Shown: positions 1-6,588 of the stretch, piece by piece
How positions within the stretch are numbered: position 1 is the first letter of the stretch
Layout of the letters: every line of letters starts with the position of its first letter
DNA from: Candidatus Zixiibacteriota bacterium
GTDB taxonomy: Bacteria > Zixibacteria > MSB-5A5 > GN15 > FEB-12
Reading direction: 5' to 3'
Length of the DNA stretch: 10,348 nucleotides
Assembly: GCA_016213305.1 (NCBI GenBank)
Contig: JACRAV010000166.1
Span: 1-10,348, forward strand
The notes under the pieces: model-generated
The model's input: the letters and a program-made list of their open reading frames with translations, nothing else
Database searches by the model: none
Told to the model about the DNA's origin: nothing
Position numbers and translations under genes: made by a program

Positions 1-798
1 GTTTTCCTGTTTAATTCGTCAAGTTGGTTTGATTCCTGTCTCTTCGCACACAACTTCCTGCCCACGTACAGTTTTTATTCCGGCTTTGGGTCGGGCGCTA
101 TTTGGCTCCGGAACAGTCCGGCCAAAATCACCAACAGTACATTCTTTGGAAATGAAACGGGTTGGGACTTCCCCCCGGGCGATCCCGGCGCAACATCGCT
201 CCTCTGTACCCAATCGAACGCAACTATATCAAATTGCATTTTCGCCTTCGATGGGACCACTCTTTTCGATCCCGGTTATGGGATCCCCCGAATGCCGGCG
301 ATTAACACTACTCTCGGCGATACGGTGGGGCCAACTATCACCTGTACCAACATCTACGGGAATATGGATCTCGGCGGCGACTGGGTTGGGGAGATCGCTT
401 CGCAGTTCGGAAAGAACGGGAATATTCGCCGCAACCCCTACTTCTGCGACACCACCAATTATGACTTTCATCTCGCGCCCAATTCTCCCTGTATGGCCGA
501 TTCAACCGGATGCGGGTTAATGGGCGCATTTGATATGAATCCGACCTGCCCGCCGGGGAATTGCTGTATCGGCAGGACGGGGAATCTCGACTGCGACCCG
601 GATGACCGGGTGGATATTTCTGATCTTTCGGCGATCATCATGTGCCTGTTCATCTATCCGTCATCGTGCGGTCAGCACTGCTGTCCCGGGGAGGAGAACA
701 CTGACGGCGATCCGTATGGCGACGTGGATATCTCAGACCTGTCGGCGTTGATCGATTATCTCTATATCAGTTTCACACCGACGGCGTGGTGTCAGTAA
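1..798 (+). CDS. Secreted beta-helix protein with C-terminal dockerin-like repeats (5' partial)
   Basis: Frame 1 is open from the first base to the TAA at 796-798, so this is the last 265 residues of a longer protein; the first ATG in frame (292) is internal. Residues 30-175 look like right-handed parallel beta-helix rungs (ITNSTFFGN, ATISNCIFAF, ITCTNIYGN), followed by a GDWVG segment and a DFHLAPNSPC segment that typically close such repeat domains in secreted proteins of FCB-group bacteria. The C-terminus (about 194-265) carries two dockerin-type calcium-binding loops, each with acidic residues before VDISDL (near 203-208 and 241-246), and many cysteines. Such proteins are usually exported and surface-bound or extracellular; whether this one binds a cohesin is unknown. 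No Por-type sorting signal is visible after the second repeat. The signal peptide would lie outside the window. The family call is fairly firm; the substrate is unknown. Confidence 0.85.
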   Translation, partial: VFLFNSSSWFDSCLFAHNFLPTYSFYSGFGSGAIWLRNSPAKITNSTFFGNETGWDFPPGDPGATSLLCTQSNATISNCIFAFDGTTLFDPGYGIPRMPAINTTLGDTVGPTITCTNIYGNMDLGGDWVGEIASQFGKNGNIRRNPYFCDTTNYDFHLAPNSPCMADSTGCGLMGAFDMNPTCPPGNCCIGRTGNLDCDPDDRVDISDLSAIIMCLFIYPSSCGQHCCPGEENTDGDPYGDVDISDLSALIDYLYISFTPTAWCQ

Positions 799-845
799 GG
801 CGAAGGACGCCCCGGAAAGTGCTGGTGGACCGGGACGTTCGCCTT
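797..845. terminator. Stem-loop overlapping the stop codon of the dockerin gene
   Basis: AAGGCGAA (797-804) pairs with TTCGCCTT (838-845). An inner stem of CCCGG (811-815) with CCGGG (830-834) adds stability, giving a hairpin with a 14-nt loop. It begins inside the TAA stop. No T-run follows on either strand, so it is not a classical intrinsic terminator; it may stabilise the 3' end or help termination at this convergent gene junction. Confidence 0.4.
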
Positions 846-858
846 GCGCGAAAACAAG

Positions 859-974
859 CTGTGGTTCTTCGTTTCGAAGAGTGTCAGGTGAGGACACCTG
901 ACACCACGCAAGACTTCTGTAGTTCCTTGTTTTGAAGAGTGTCAGGTGAGGGCACCTGACACCACGTAAGCAGA
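859..974. repeat. Two tandem 58-bp repeats, each with a perfect palindrome
   Basis: Positions 859-916 and 917-974 are near-identical copies (both start CTGT.GTTC and contain GAAGAGTGTCAGGTGAGG). Each holds a perfect 10-bp inverted repeat GTGTCAGGTG/CACCTGACAC with a 4-nt loop: 881-890 with 895-904 (loop AGGA) and 939-948 with 953-962 (loop AGGG). The pair fills the gap between the convergent dockerin and dedA genes, a usual place for REP-like elements. The GTCAGGT core is shared with the hairpins around the RAYT gene downstream, but the loops here are much shorter. Confidence 0.85.
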
Positions 975-982
975 TAAGCAGG

Positions 983-1636
983 TCAGGCGGCCCCGTCTGA
1001 CTGCTTTCTATTGTTCAGATTGTGCCGGATGAACTCGACAGCGGCGGGGGCGATCGAAATGGCAATGATCGCCAGGATCACCACGCTGAAATTGTTCTGC
1101 ACGAACGGCAGGTTGCCGAAGAAATACCCGGCCAGACAACAAATCAGCACCCACACGGTCCCGCCGACCAGATCGTAGCTTTCGAACTTCAGATAGGTCA
1201 TTTTCCCGACCCCGGCCACGAACGGGGCGAAGGTCCGCACGATCGGCACGAAGCGAGCGATGATGATCGTCTTGCCGCCGTATTTTTCGTAGAAGGCGTG
1301 CGTTTTGTCGAAGTATTCCTTTTTCGCCCAGCGCGGACGGGGTTCCTCGAACACCCGGCTTCCGATCTTGTGGCCGATCCAGTAATTGGTGGTGTTCCCC
1401 AGTAGGGCGGCGGCGATCAGAAGCGGACAGAGGTACCAGATATTGAGCGCGCCGGTCGCGGCGAAGGTGCCGGCGATGAACAGCAACGAATCGCCCGGCA
1501 GGAACGGGGTGACGACAAACCCGGTCTCGGCGTAGATGATGGCAAAGAGGATGCCGTAGGTCCAGCCGCCGTATTCGGAGATGACCGCGCCCAGGTGCTT
1601 GTCGAGATGGAGGAAGAAATCGAGGATGGTGTTCAT
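983..1636 (-). CDS. DedA family (VTT-domain) integral membrane protein
   Basis: The 217-residue product is the usual length for DedA proteins, inner-membrane proteins of the VTT/SNARE-associated superfamily implicated in undecaprenyl-phosphate or phospholipid flipping and envelope homeostasis. Visible family marks are the acidic residue of the first re-entrant segment (E37), the FLPGDS motif at 45-50, GHKIG at 88-92, and the R-F-x-P-x-x-R-x-x-x-P-F-x-A-G block at 128-142 with GKM after it (144-146). Hydrophobic segments lie near 25-60, 66-88, 136-168 and 180-205. The start is ATG at 1634-1636. No Shine-Dalgarno sequence precedes it, and a promoter-like pair ends only 8 bases upstream, so the mRNA may be leaderless. 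The gene stands alone between repeat-rich gaps, so its exact substrate cannot be inferred from neighbours. Confidence 0.9.
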   Translation of the reverse strand: MNTILDFFLHLDKHLGAVISEYGGWTYGILFAIIYAETGFVVTPFLPGDSLLFIAGTFAATGALNIWYLCPLLIAAALLGNTTNYWIGHKIGSRVFEEPRPRWAKKEYFDKTHAFYEKYGGKTIIIARFVPIVRTFAPFVAGVGKMTYLKFESYDLVGGTVWVLICCLAGYFFGNLPFVQNNFSVVILAIIAISIAPAAVEFIRHNLNNRKQSDGAA

Positions 1637-1644
1637 TGGGGTGG

Positions 1645-1673
1645 AATATGGGGAAATTAAGGATATGGGTCAA
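1645..1673 (-). promoter_or_regulatory. Putative sigma70-type promoter of the DedA gene
   Basis: On the minus strand TTGACC (1673-1668) is separated by 17 nt from CATATT (1650-1645). The -10 ends 8 bases before the ATG at 1636, which puts the expected transcription start at or next to the start codon. This fits the lack of a ribosome binding site. Inferred from spacing and hexamer similarity only. Confidence 0.45.
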
Positions 1674-1694
1674 GCGAATGGGGGTTGCCGCAAG

Positions 1695-1715
1695 ACCCCA
1701 CCCGTTGGGTGGGGT
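1695..1715. repeat. Perfect 9-bp-arm palindrome, loop GTT
   Basis: ACCCCACCC (1695-1703) pairs exactly with GGGTGGGGT (1707-1715) across a 3-nt loop. It lies in the gap between the divergently transcribed DedA and DUF4386-like genes. Its sequence is unrelated to the GTCAGGT family, so it probably represents a different dispersed repeat. No T-run follows in either direction. Confidence 0.7.
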
Positions 1716-1792
1716 ACAACGTACAACGTGTGGATTTTGCGGGGGGACAGGGGACGAGATTCGACGATTATAGCCAAAATGGTTCTGCTGGG

Positions 1793-1811
1793 CCCCGGGG
1801 CAAGCCCGGGG
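1793..1811. repeat. GC-rich palindrome, loop GCAAG
   Basis: CCCCGGG (1793-1799) pairs with CCCGGGG (1805-1811) across GCAAG. A GTGACA follows at 1811-1816. It is the second of three palindromes packed within 175 bp and resembles short GC-rich intergenic palindromes that recur in many bacterial genomes. I cannot tell its copy number from one window. Confidence 0.65.
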
Positions 1812-1823
1812 TGACAAGAAAGA

Positions 1824-1868
1824 CCGTCAGGTCTCACGGCGCGCTAGCCACGTCGAAGGACCTGGCGG
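1824..1868. repeat. REP-like hairpin of the GTCAGGTC family (copy with one mismatch)
   Basis: CCGTCAGGTC (1824-1833) faces GACCTGGCGG (1859-1868), a 10-bp stem with one mismatch that would be a G-U pair in RNA, around a 25-nt centre. The outer sequence closely matches the hairpin upstream of the RAYT gene: both read ACCGTCAGGTC then a base and CAC on the left, and GACCTG then a base and CGGAAC on the right. That makes them copies of one element. Confidence 0.7.
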
Positions 1869-1940
1869 AACTTTGTTGTCGCCGTTCCGTAATCAGACTA
1901 TTGTTCTCGTTCGCGCACAATCCCGAAACCCTGCCCGATT

Positions 1941-1946
1941 GAGAGG
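1941..1946 (+). promoter_or_regulatory. Ribosome binding site deciding the DUF4386-like start
   Basis: GAGAGG (1941-1946) lies 5 nt before the ATG at 1952. It overlaps an in-frame GTG at 1946 that would extend the protein by two residues, so ATG 1952 is the better start. Confidence 0.6.
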
Positions 1947-1951
1947 TGAAG

Positions 1952-2629
1952 ATGAGAAGTGCAAAGAGTACCGGCCGAATCATTGGTATATTGATGCCCC
2001 TTCAAATGGCGTTCGGGCTTATTGTGCCGTTTGTGTTGCTTCAGGGTCCACTCTCAACGGCCGCTCCGGGTTTCCTGGTCAATGCGGCGGCGAGTTCTCT
2101 CCAGATACGGTTGGCTGTGCTTATCGCATTCGTCGGTGCGGCGCTTACCGTCGCTATTGCGATCACGGCTTATCCGGTCATTCGTCGGTACAGCCAGACA
2201 TTGGCGCTCTGGTTTCTGGCATTGTGTACGGCCAGTCTGGTGATGGATGCCATCCACAACGCCACCGTGCTGGCCATGTTGTCATTGAGCGAGCGATACA
2301 CCGAGCCCGGGGCGGTGGATGCCGGGCTTTTCCCCGCGATCGGCGCGGCAGTCCGCACGATACGGTATTGGGCGCATTATACGCAGTTGATTTTCATAGG
2401 CGGCTGGATCATCATGTTCTACGGTATCCTGTGGCGTTACACTTTGATTCCGCGCGCACTGGCGATCCTCGGAGTGACAGGGATCATCCTTCAGTTTACG
2501 GGGGTTACTTTGCCGGCGTACCTGAATTATCCCAGCGTAAATTGGATGGCCATGCCGTTGGCCCCGATTCATCTCACGGTGGCGATTTGGCTGATGGTGA
2601 AGGGGTTCAACGAACGGGTGGCGGGGTGA
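1952..2629 (+). CDS. DUF4386-like multi-pass membrane protein
   Basis: A 225-residue hydrophobic protein with about six predicted membrane segments, near residues 9-31, 53-75, 83-110, 142-161, 168-188 and 203-217. The pattern of an N-terminal GRIIGILMPLQ segment, a central LALWFLALCTASLVMDA helix, an IPRALAILGVTG helix and a C-terminal WLMVKGFN is that of DUF4386 proteins, which are uncharacterised integral membrane proteins of about this length. No catalytic or binding residues are known for the family, so no function is assigned. It starts at ATG 1952 behind GAGAGG. No co-transcribed partner is evident: the gene is bordered by palindrome-rich gaps and followed by the oppositely oriented RAYT. 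A longer open frame covering the same bases in another register is a shadow. Confidence 0.75.
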   Translation: MRSAKSTGRIIGILMPLQMAFGLIVPFVLLQGPLSTAAPGFLVNAAASSLQIRLAVLIAFVGAALTVAIAITAYPVIRRYSQTLALWFLALCTASLVMDAIHNATVLAMLSLSERYTEPGAVDAGLFPAIGAAVRTIRYWAHYTQLIFIGGWIIMFYGILWRYTLIPRALAILGVTGIILQFTGVTLPAYLNYPSVNWMAMPLAPIHLTVAIWLMVKGFNERVAG

Positions 2630-2640
2630 GTTGAGGTGTG

Positions 2641-2650
2641 GCGTCAGGTT
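2641..2650. repeat. Orphan half-site of the GTCAGGT repeat family
   Basis: GCGTCAGGTT (2641-2650) matches nine of ten bases of the left arm of the hairpin 48 bp downstream (2689-2698). I find no complementary right arm, so it may be a decayed or half element. Confidence 0.4.
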
Positions 2651-2688
2651 ACCGGGTGCACGGATGCGCGTGGAGGGAGCTTTTTGTT

Positions 2689-2731
2689 GCGTCAGGTCTT
2701 AGACGCGCCCTGGCGCGGCGTGACCTGACGC
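2689..2731. repeat. REP-like hairpin abutting the 3' end of the RAYT gene
   Basis: GCGTCAGGTC (2689-2698) pairs perfectly with GACCTGACGC (2722-2731). An inner perfect stem CGCGCC (2704-2709)/GGCGCG (2712-2717) with a 2-nt loop is separated from it by a small internal loop. It ends 3 bp from the stop codon of the transposase gene. With the hairpin at 3231-3284 it brackets that gene, as in REP-RAYT units. Confidence 0.85.
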
Positions 2732-2734
2732 TCT

Positions 2735-3217
2735 TCAAGCCCATTCCCTCCAAACAGGTATGACTGTTTCGTCTCTCCCTGCATAGGCGCGGGCGCTAGA
2801 CCAGGGCCAGTCCTCAGAACTGGTCACCAGAGTAGCTTTGACCGGATTATCGTGCATGTACTGTAGCTTTGTCCGAAGAACTTTCGGGGAGACAATCTCA
2901 ACGCGATCGTACCGGGGCATCCAGATGCGATCTGATCGGATGCCGTGCACGACGGCTGACTTCTGGGCAATGTACTTTTTGAAATCGCGCATGAAGGCGC
3001 CGAGTCGAGCTCCCTCAATTCCGAGAATCACGTGTACATGGCTGGGCATCAAGACATAACCCAAGAGAACTGCCTTGTATTTTGTGAGACAGAAACTGAG
3101 AGAATTGATGAGTTCCTGGTACATACCGGGCACGTCGCCAATTCGATTCCAGTCGGCAAAGGTGGTGGTAGCAAAGAAGCAACGGCCGGTTGCTTGATTT
3201 GGATAGCGGAGGCCCAT
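2735..3217 (-). CDS. REP-associated tyrosine transposase (RAYT, Y1 HUH family)
   Basis: A 160-residue member of the IS200/TnpA-REP-like Y1 transposase superfamily, single-strand DNA endonucleases that nick and join DNA through a tyrosine. The HUH metal-binding motif is His60-Val-His62 inside GYVLMPSHVHVIL, and the likely nucleophile is Tyr82 in FKKYIAQ. The WMPRYDR segment (99-105) and the C-terminal QYMHDNPVKA...EDWPWSSARAY block (119-145) are hallmarks of the RAYT branch. All key residues are present, so it is probably intact. I chose ATG at 3217; a TTG at 3226 would add three residues. No Shine-Dalgarno is visible, and a long hairpin (3231-3284) sits 13 nt upstream of the ATG in the mRNA, which could affect translation. 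RAYTs are typically single-copy, non-mobile or weakly mobile genes associated with REP palindromes, which matches the flanking hairpins here. Confidence 0.9.
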   Translation of the reverse strand: MGLRYPNQATGRCFFATTTFADWNRIGDVPGMYQELINSLSFCLTKYKAVLLGYVLMPSHVHVILGIEGARLGAFMRDFKKYIAQKSAVVHGIRSDRIWMPRYDRVEIVSPKVLRTKLQYMHDNPVKATLVTSSEDWPWSSARAYAGRDETVIPVWREWA

Positions 3218-3230
3218 TGAAATCAAGATA

Positions 3231-3284
3231 CCGTCAGGTCACACGCCGGTCAATCTGGCGATTGCCCGGCGCAAGACCTGACGG
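3231..3284. repeat. REP-like long hairpin at the 5' side of the RAYT gene
   Basis: CCGTCAGGTC (3231-3240) pairs perfectly with GACCTGACGG (3275-3284). Inside are a second perfect stem CGCCGG (3244-3249)/CCGGCG (3266-3271) and a third, CAATC (3251-3255)/GATTG (3260-3264), closing on a TGGC loop. The three stacked stems make a 54-nt hairpin. It shares its outer arms with the copies at 1824-1868 and 2689-2731, while the inner stems differ. Confidence 0.85.
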
Positions 3285-3317
3285 AACGGGAAGGCGGTCC
3301 CGACATGCACAAGTATG

Positions 3318-3357
3318 CCCCCACCCCCCCCAAAGCCCCCCTTTACAAATACCCCCC
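3318..3357 (-). other. C-run tract; potential G-quadruplex on the minus strand
   Basis: The plus strand has C-runs of 5 (3318-3322), 8 (3324-3331), 6 (3336-3341) and 6 (3352-3357), separated by 1, 4 and 10 nt. On the minus strand these are G-runs that fit a quadruplex pattern, especially if the 8-run supplies two tracts. It lies directly upstream of, and partly within, the putative ileS promoter, with the G-rich strand being the ileS template. Confidence 0.5.
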
Positions 3358-3370
3358 TCTGGGGTAGATT
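3342..3370 (+). promoter_or_regulatory. Putative sigma70-type promoter of ileS
   Basis: TTTACA (3342-3347) and TAGATT (3365-3370) are separated by exactly 17 nt. The spacer region contains a small hairpin, TACCCC (3350-3355)/GGGGTA (3361-3366), that overlaps the -10. The expected start near 3377 leaves a leader of about 20 nt containing AGGA (3384-3387), 8 nt before the ATG. That is too short for a T-box, so none is called. Confidence 0.55.
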
Positions 3371-3395
3371 ATTCGGCTGTCATAGGAAATGATGC

Positions 3396-6300
3396 ATGAA
3401 ATTCGACCCGCTCAAAGACGGATTCTCCCAGCCCGACGCTGAGAAGACAATCCTCAAGTTCTGGGACACCAACAACGTGTTCCACAAAGCGCACGACGCG
3501 GCGCTGGATAAGCCCCAGTTTGTCTTCTACGAGGGTCCCCCCACCGCCAATGGGCGGCCGGGGATTCATCATGTCATCGCCCGCACCATCAAGGACCTGG
3601 TCTGCAGGTACAAGGCGATGCAGGGATTCCGGGTGGACCGGAGGGGGGGCTGGGATACGCACGGTCTGCCGGTTGAGATCGAGGTCGAGAAAGCGCTCAA
3701 ACTCGACAGCAAGTCGAAGGTACTCGAGTACGGGATCGCCAATTTCAACCAGAAATGCCGGGAGTCGGTTTTCAAGTATCTTAAGGACTGGAATGATATC
3801 ACCCGCCGAACCGGGTACTGGCTCGATCTGGACGACGCCTATATCACGCTCAAGAATGAGTATATCGAAACAGTCTGGTGGATACTCAAGAACTTCCATG
3901 ACCGCGGACTGATCTACAAGGGACACAAGACGGTCCCGTTCTGCCCGCGATGCGGGACCGGGCTTTCCAGCCACGAAGTCGCGCAGGGGTACGAGACGGT
4001 CCGGGACCCATCGGTGTATGTGAAAGTGAAAGCGGCCGACGGCGATTTCAGCTACATAGTTTGGACCACGACCCCCTGGACGCTTCCCTCCAACGCCGCG
4101 CTCTGCATGAAAGCCGACGCCGACTATGTGATGGTCGATTACGACGGCGAGAAGTTAGTATTGGCCGAGGCGCTGATGTCGCGGGTGCTGGACAAGCCGG
4201 TGACGATTCTCGATCGCAAAAAGGGATCGGAGTATCTCAAGCGGAAATATATCCCGCTGTTTGACACGTTTGCCAAAGAAGCCGACAAGGCGTTTTATGT
4301 CATAAACGCGGATTTTGTCACGCTCGACGACGGCACCGGGATTGTGCATATCGCCCCCGGGTATGGCGCCGACGACTACGAGATCGGGCTGGAGCAGGGG
4401 CTTCCGCTTTTGCAGGCGGTCGAATCGAACGGGGTTTTCCGCGAACATTCGGGACCGTACGAGGGGATGTTCATCAAGGACGCCGACCCGCTGATTATCA
4501 AGGACCTCAAAATTGCGGGACGGCTGTTCAAGAAGGAAGTGTACGAGCACACCTACCCGTTCTGCTGGCGGTGCGACTCGCCGCTCATTTATATCGCGCG
4601 GCAGTCCTGGTATATCCGCACCACGCAGTTCCGGGATCAGTTGATCAAGAACAACAACGCGATCAACTGGGTGCCGGACGATATCCGGACCGGACGGATG
4701 CTCAACTGGCTGGAGAACAATGTCGATTGGGCGATCTCGCGCGAGCGATTCTGGGGCACGCCGCTTCCGATCTGGATTTGCGACAGCGAATCCTGCGGCA
4801 AGCAAAGGGCGGTGGGATCGGTCGAACAGTTGCGCACGGAAGGGGTCGATGTTCCGGCGGAGCTGGACCTTCACAAGCCGTTCATCGACGAGATCAAACT
4901 GAAGTGCGACTGCGGCGGGACGATGACCCGGGTGCCGGAGCTTATCGATGTCTGGTTCGATTCGGGATCGATGCCGTACGCCCAGTGGCATTATCCGTTC
5001 GAGAACAAGGAAAAGTTCGATCAGGCGTATCCGGCGGATTTCATTTCCGAGGCGGTCGATCAAACGCGCGGCTGGTTCTATTCGCTGTTGGCGATTTCGA
5101 CCATGCTCTTCGACAAGCCGCCGTTCAAGAATGTCATTGTGATGGAGTTCATTCTTGATAAAGACGGCAAGAAGATGTCCAAGCACAAAGGGAACGTGGT
5201 CGATCCGTTCGAAACGTGCGAAAAGTACGGCGCCGACCCGCTTCGCTGGTATCTGGTGTCGGCCTCCAATCCCTGGCTACCGACCAAGTTTGATTTCGAC
5301 GGCCTGGTCGAGGTGGGGAGGAAATACTTTGACACCCTGCGGAATACGTATTCGTTCTTCGCGATCTATGCCAATATCGACGAGGTGATCGATCAGGCCG
5401 AAAAGGCGGGTCTGACGGTTGAGAAATATCTCGAACAGCATGCCGGGGAGCCGGACCGGTTCGACAAGTGGATTACCTCCCGGTATAACTCGCTGGTTAA
5501 GGAAGTGACGGCGGCGTTCGACCAGTTCGAAATCACCCGTCCGGTGCGGGCACTCCAGACCTTTGTGATCGATGAACTGTCCAACTGGTATGTGCGCAAC
5601 AACCGGCGGCGGTTCTGGGCCAAGGCGGATGATCCGTCGAAAATGAGGGCCTACCTGACACTCTGGCGGGTGCTTGAGGGAGTTTGCCGCTTGAGCGCTC
5701 CGATTGCCCCGATGACGGCGGAGCTTTTGTGGAAAGAGCTGGTCGGGCCGAATGCCGAAAAGCGCGGTTTGCCGATGTCGGTCCACATGATGGCGTACCC
5801 GAAGGCGGACCCGGCGCAGATCGATGCGGGGCTGGAGGAAGGGATGGACCTGGTCCAGCGGATTGTGTCGCTGGGACGGGCGGTCCGGACCCGGGAGAAC
5901 CTCAAGGTTCGCCAGCCGTTGTCGAAATTACTGGTGGCGACCGCCGGCCGGAAAGAGAGCGAGCGCCTGACGGCCTATCTGGAAATCATCGAGGACGAGC
6001 TGAATATCAAGGCAGTCGAGACGATCGAGTCGCTCGATTCGTATGTGACCTACTCGGCCAAGCTGAATTTCAAACTGGTGGGAGCGCGGCTGGGGAGCGA
6101 AGTTAAACGGGCGGCGGCGTTTGTCCAGTCGCTCGATTCGGCCCGGATCCGACAGTTTGCGGCGTCGGGCAAAATCGAGGTTGACTCGCCCGGCGCGCCG
6201 TTGACGTTGACGACCGATGACGTCGAAATAGTTTCGACTCAGAAAGCCGGGTTTGCGGTGGAATCGGACGGCAAACTGGCGGTGGCGATAGTGACCACCC

Positions 6301-6575
6301 TGACGCCCGAACTGGTTGACGAGGGATTTGCCAGAGAGATGGTGAACAAGATTCAGAATATGCGCAAGAGTTCCGGACTGGAGGTTACCGACCGGATTGA
6401 AGTGCGGGTGGTGTCGTCGGAACGACTCAAATCAGCCGCCGGACGGTACGAAGATTTTATCAAGGCGGAAACTCTGGCCCGGAAACTTGAGTTTACGGAT
6501 ACAACAGCGCCGCAAGGCGGCATAGAATGGAACATCAACGGTGAAAAGGCGATGATCACAGTCGCCAAAGTATAG
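3396..6575 (+). CDS. ileS: Isoleucyl-tRNA synthetase, type II-like
   Basis: A 1059-residue class Ia aminoacyl-tRNA synthetase that charges tRNA-Ile in the cytoplasm. The HIGH-type signature is in EGPPTANGRPGIHHV (46-60) and KMSKH is at 593-597. The CP1 editing domain, which hydrolyses mischarged Val-tRNA-Ile, shows TTTPWTLPSN (224-233) and DDGTGIVHIAPG (311-322). DVWFDSGS is at 518-525, and cysteine pairs such as CPRC (183-186) suggest zinc sites. The anticodon-binding domain and a long C-terminal extension occupy roughly 650-1059. Length and the GRPGIHH form of the HIGH region fit the type II (eukaryote-like) IleRS, the group that includes the mupirocin-tolerant enzymes; drug tolerance is an inference, not seen. 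AGGA at 3384 supports ATG 3396. It is the first gene of a probable operon with the TraR/DksA-type gene (13 bp downstream) and lspA. Confidence 0.97.
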   Translation: MKFDPLKDGFSQPDAEKTILKFWDTNNVFHKAHDAALDKPQFVFYEGPPTANGRPGIHHVIARTIKDLVCRYKAMQGFRVDRRGGWDTHGLPVEIEVEKALKLDSKSKVLEYGIANFNQKCRESVFKYLKDWNDITRRTGYWLDLDDAYITLKNEYIETVWWILKNFHDRGLIYKGHKTVPFCPRCGTGLSSHEVAQGYETVRDPSVYVKVKAADGDFSYIVWTTTPWTLPSNAALCMKADADYVMVDYDGEKLVLAEALMSRVLDKPVTILDRKKGSEYLKRKYIPLFDTFAKEADKAFYVINADFVTLDDGTGIVHIAPGYGADDYEIGLEQGLPLLQAVESNGVFREHSGPYEGMFIKDADPLIIKDLKIAGRLFKKEVYEHTYPFCWRCDSPLIYIARQSWYIRTTQFRDQLIKNNNAINWVPDDIRTGRMLNWLENNVDWAISRERFWGTPLPIWICDSESCGKQRAVGSVEQLRTEGVDVPAELDLHKPFIDEIKLKCDCGGTMTRVPELIDVWFDSGSMPYAQWHYPFENKEKFDQAYPADFISEAVDQTRGWFYSLLAISTMLFDKPPFKNVIVMEFILDKDGKKMSKHKGNVVDPFETCEKYGADPLRWYLVSASNPWLPTKFDFDGLVEVGRKYFDTLRNTYSFFAIYANIDEVIDQAEKAGLTVEKYLEQHAGEPDRFDKWITSRYNSLVKEVTAAFDQFEITRPVRALQTFVIDELSNWYVRNNRRRFWAKADDPSKMRAYLTLWRVLEGVCRLSAPIAPMTAELLWKELVGPNAEKRGLPMSVHMMAYPKADPAQIDAGLEEGMDLVQRIVSLGRAVRTRENLKVRQPLSKLLVATAGRKESERLTAYLEIIEDELNIKAVETIESLDSYVTYSAKLNFKLVGARLGSEVKRAAAFVQSLDSARIRQFAASGKIEVDSPGAPLTLTTDDVEIVSTQKAGFAVESDGKLAVAIVTTLTPELVDEGFAREMVNKIQNMRKSSGLEVTDRIEVRVVSSERLKSAAGRYEDFIKAETLARKLEFTDTTAPQGGIEWNINGEKAMITVAKV

Positions 6576-6588
6576 ATCGGAGAACGGC

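Noticed and set aside
859..974. CRISPR array
   Set aside because: Only two units, directly adjacent with no unique spacers of even length, and no cas genes nearby; they fit REP-like palindromes better.
1873..2634. 253-codon plus-strand frame overlapping the DUF4386-like gene
   Set aside because: Its translation has no membrane or domain pattern, while the overlapping frame encodes six clean hydrophobic segments with a proper ribosome site.
3285..3395. T-box riboswitch before ileS
   Set aside because: The expected transcript leader is only about 20 nt and no T-box sequence or antiterminator pair is visible.
4155..5186. Long open frame of 343 codons on the minus strand
   Set aside because: It lies wholly inside ileS, whose frame carries all family motifs; the antisense frame shows no recognisable domain and is a GC-driven shadow.
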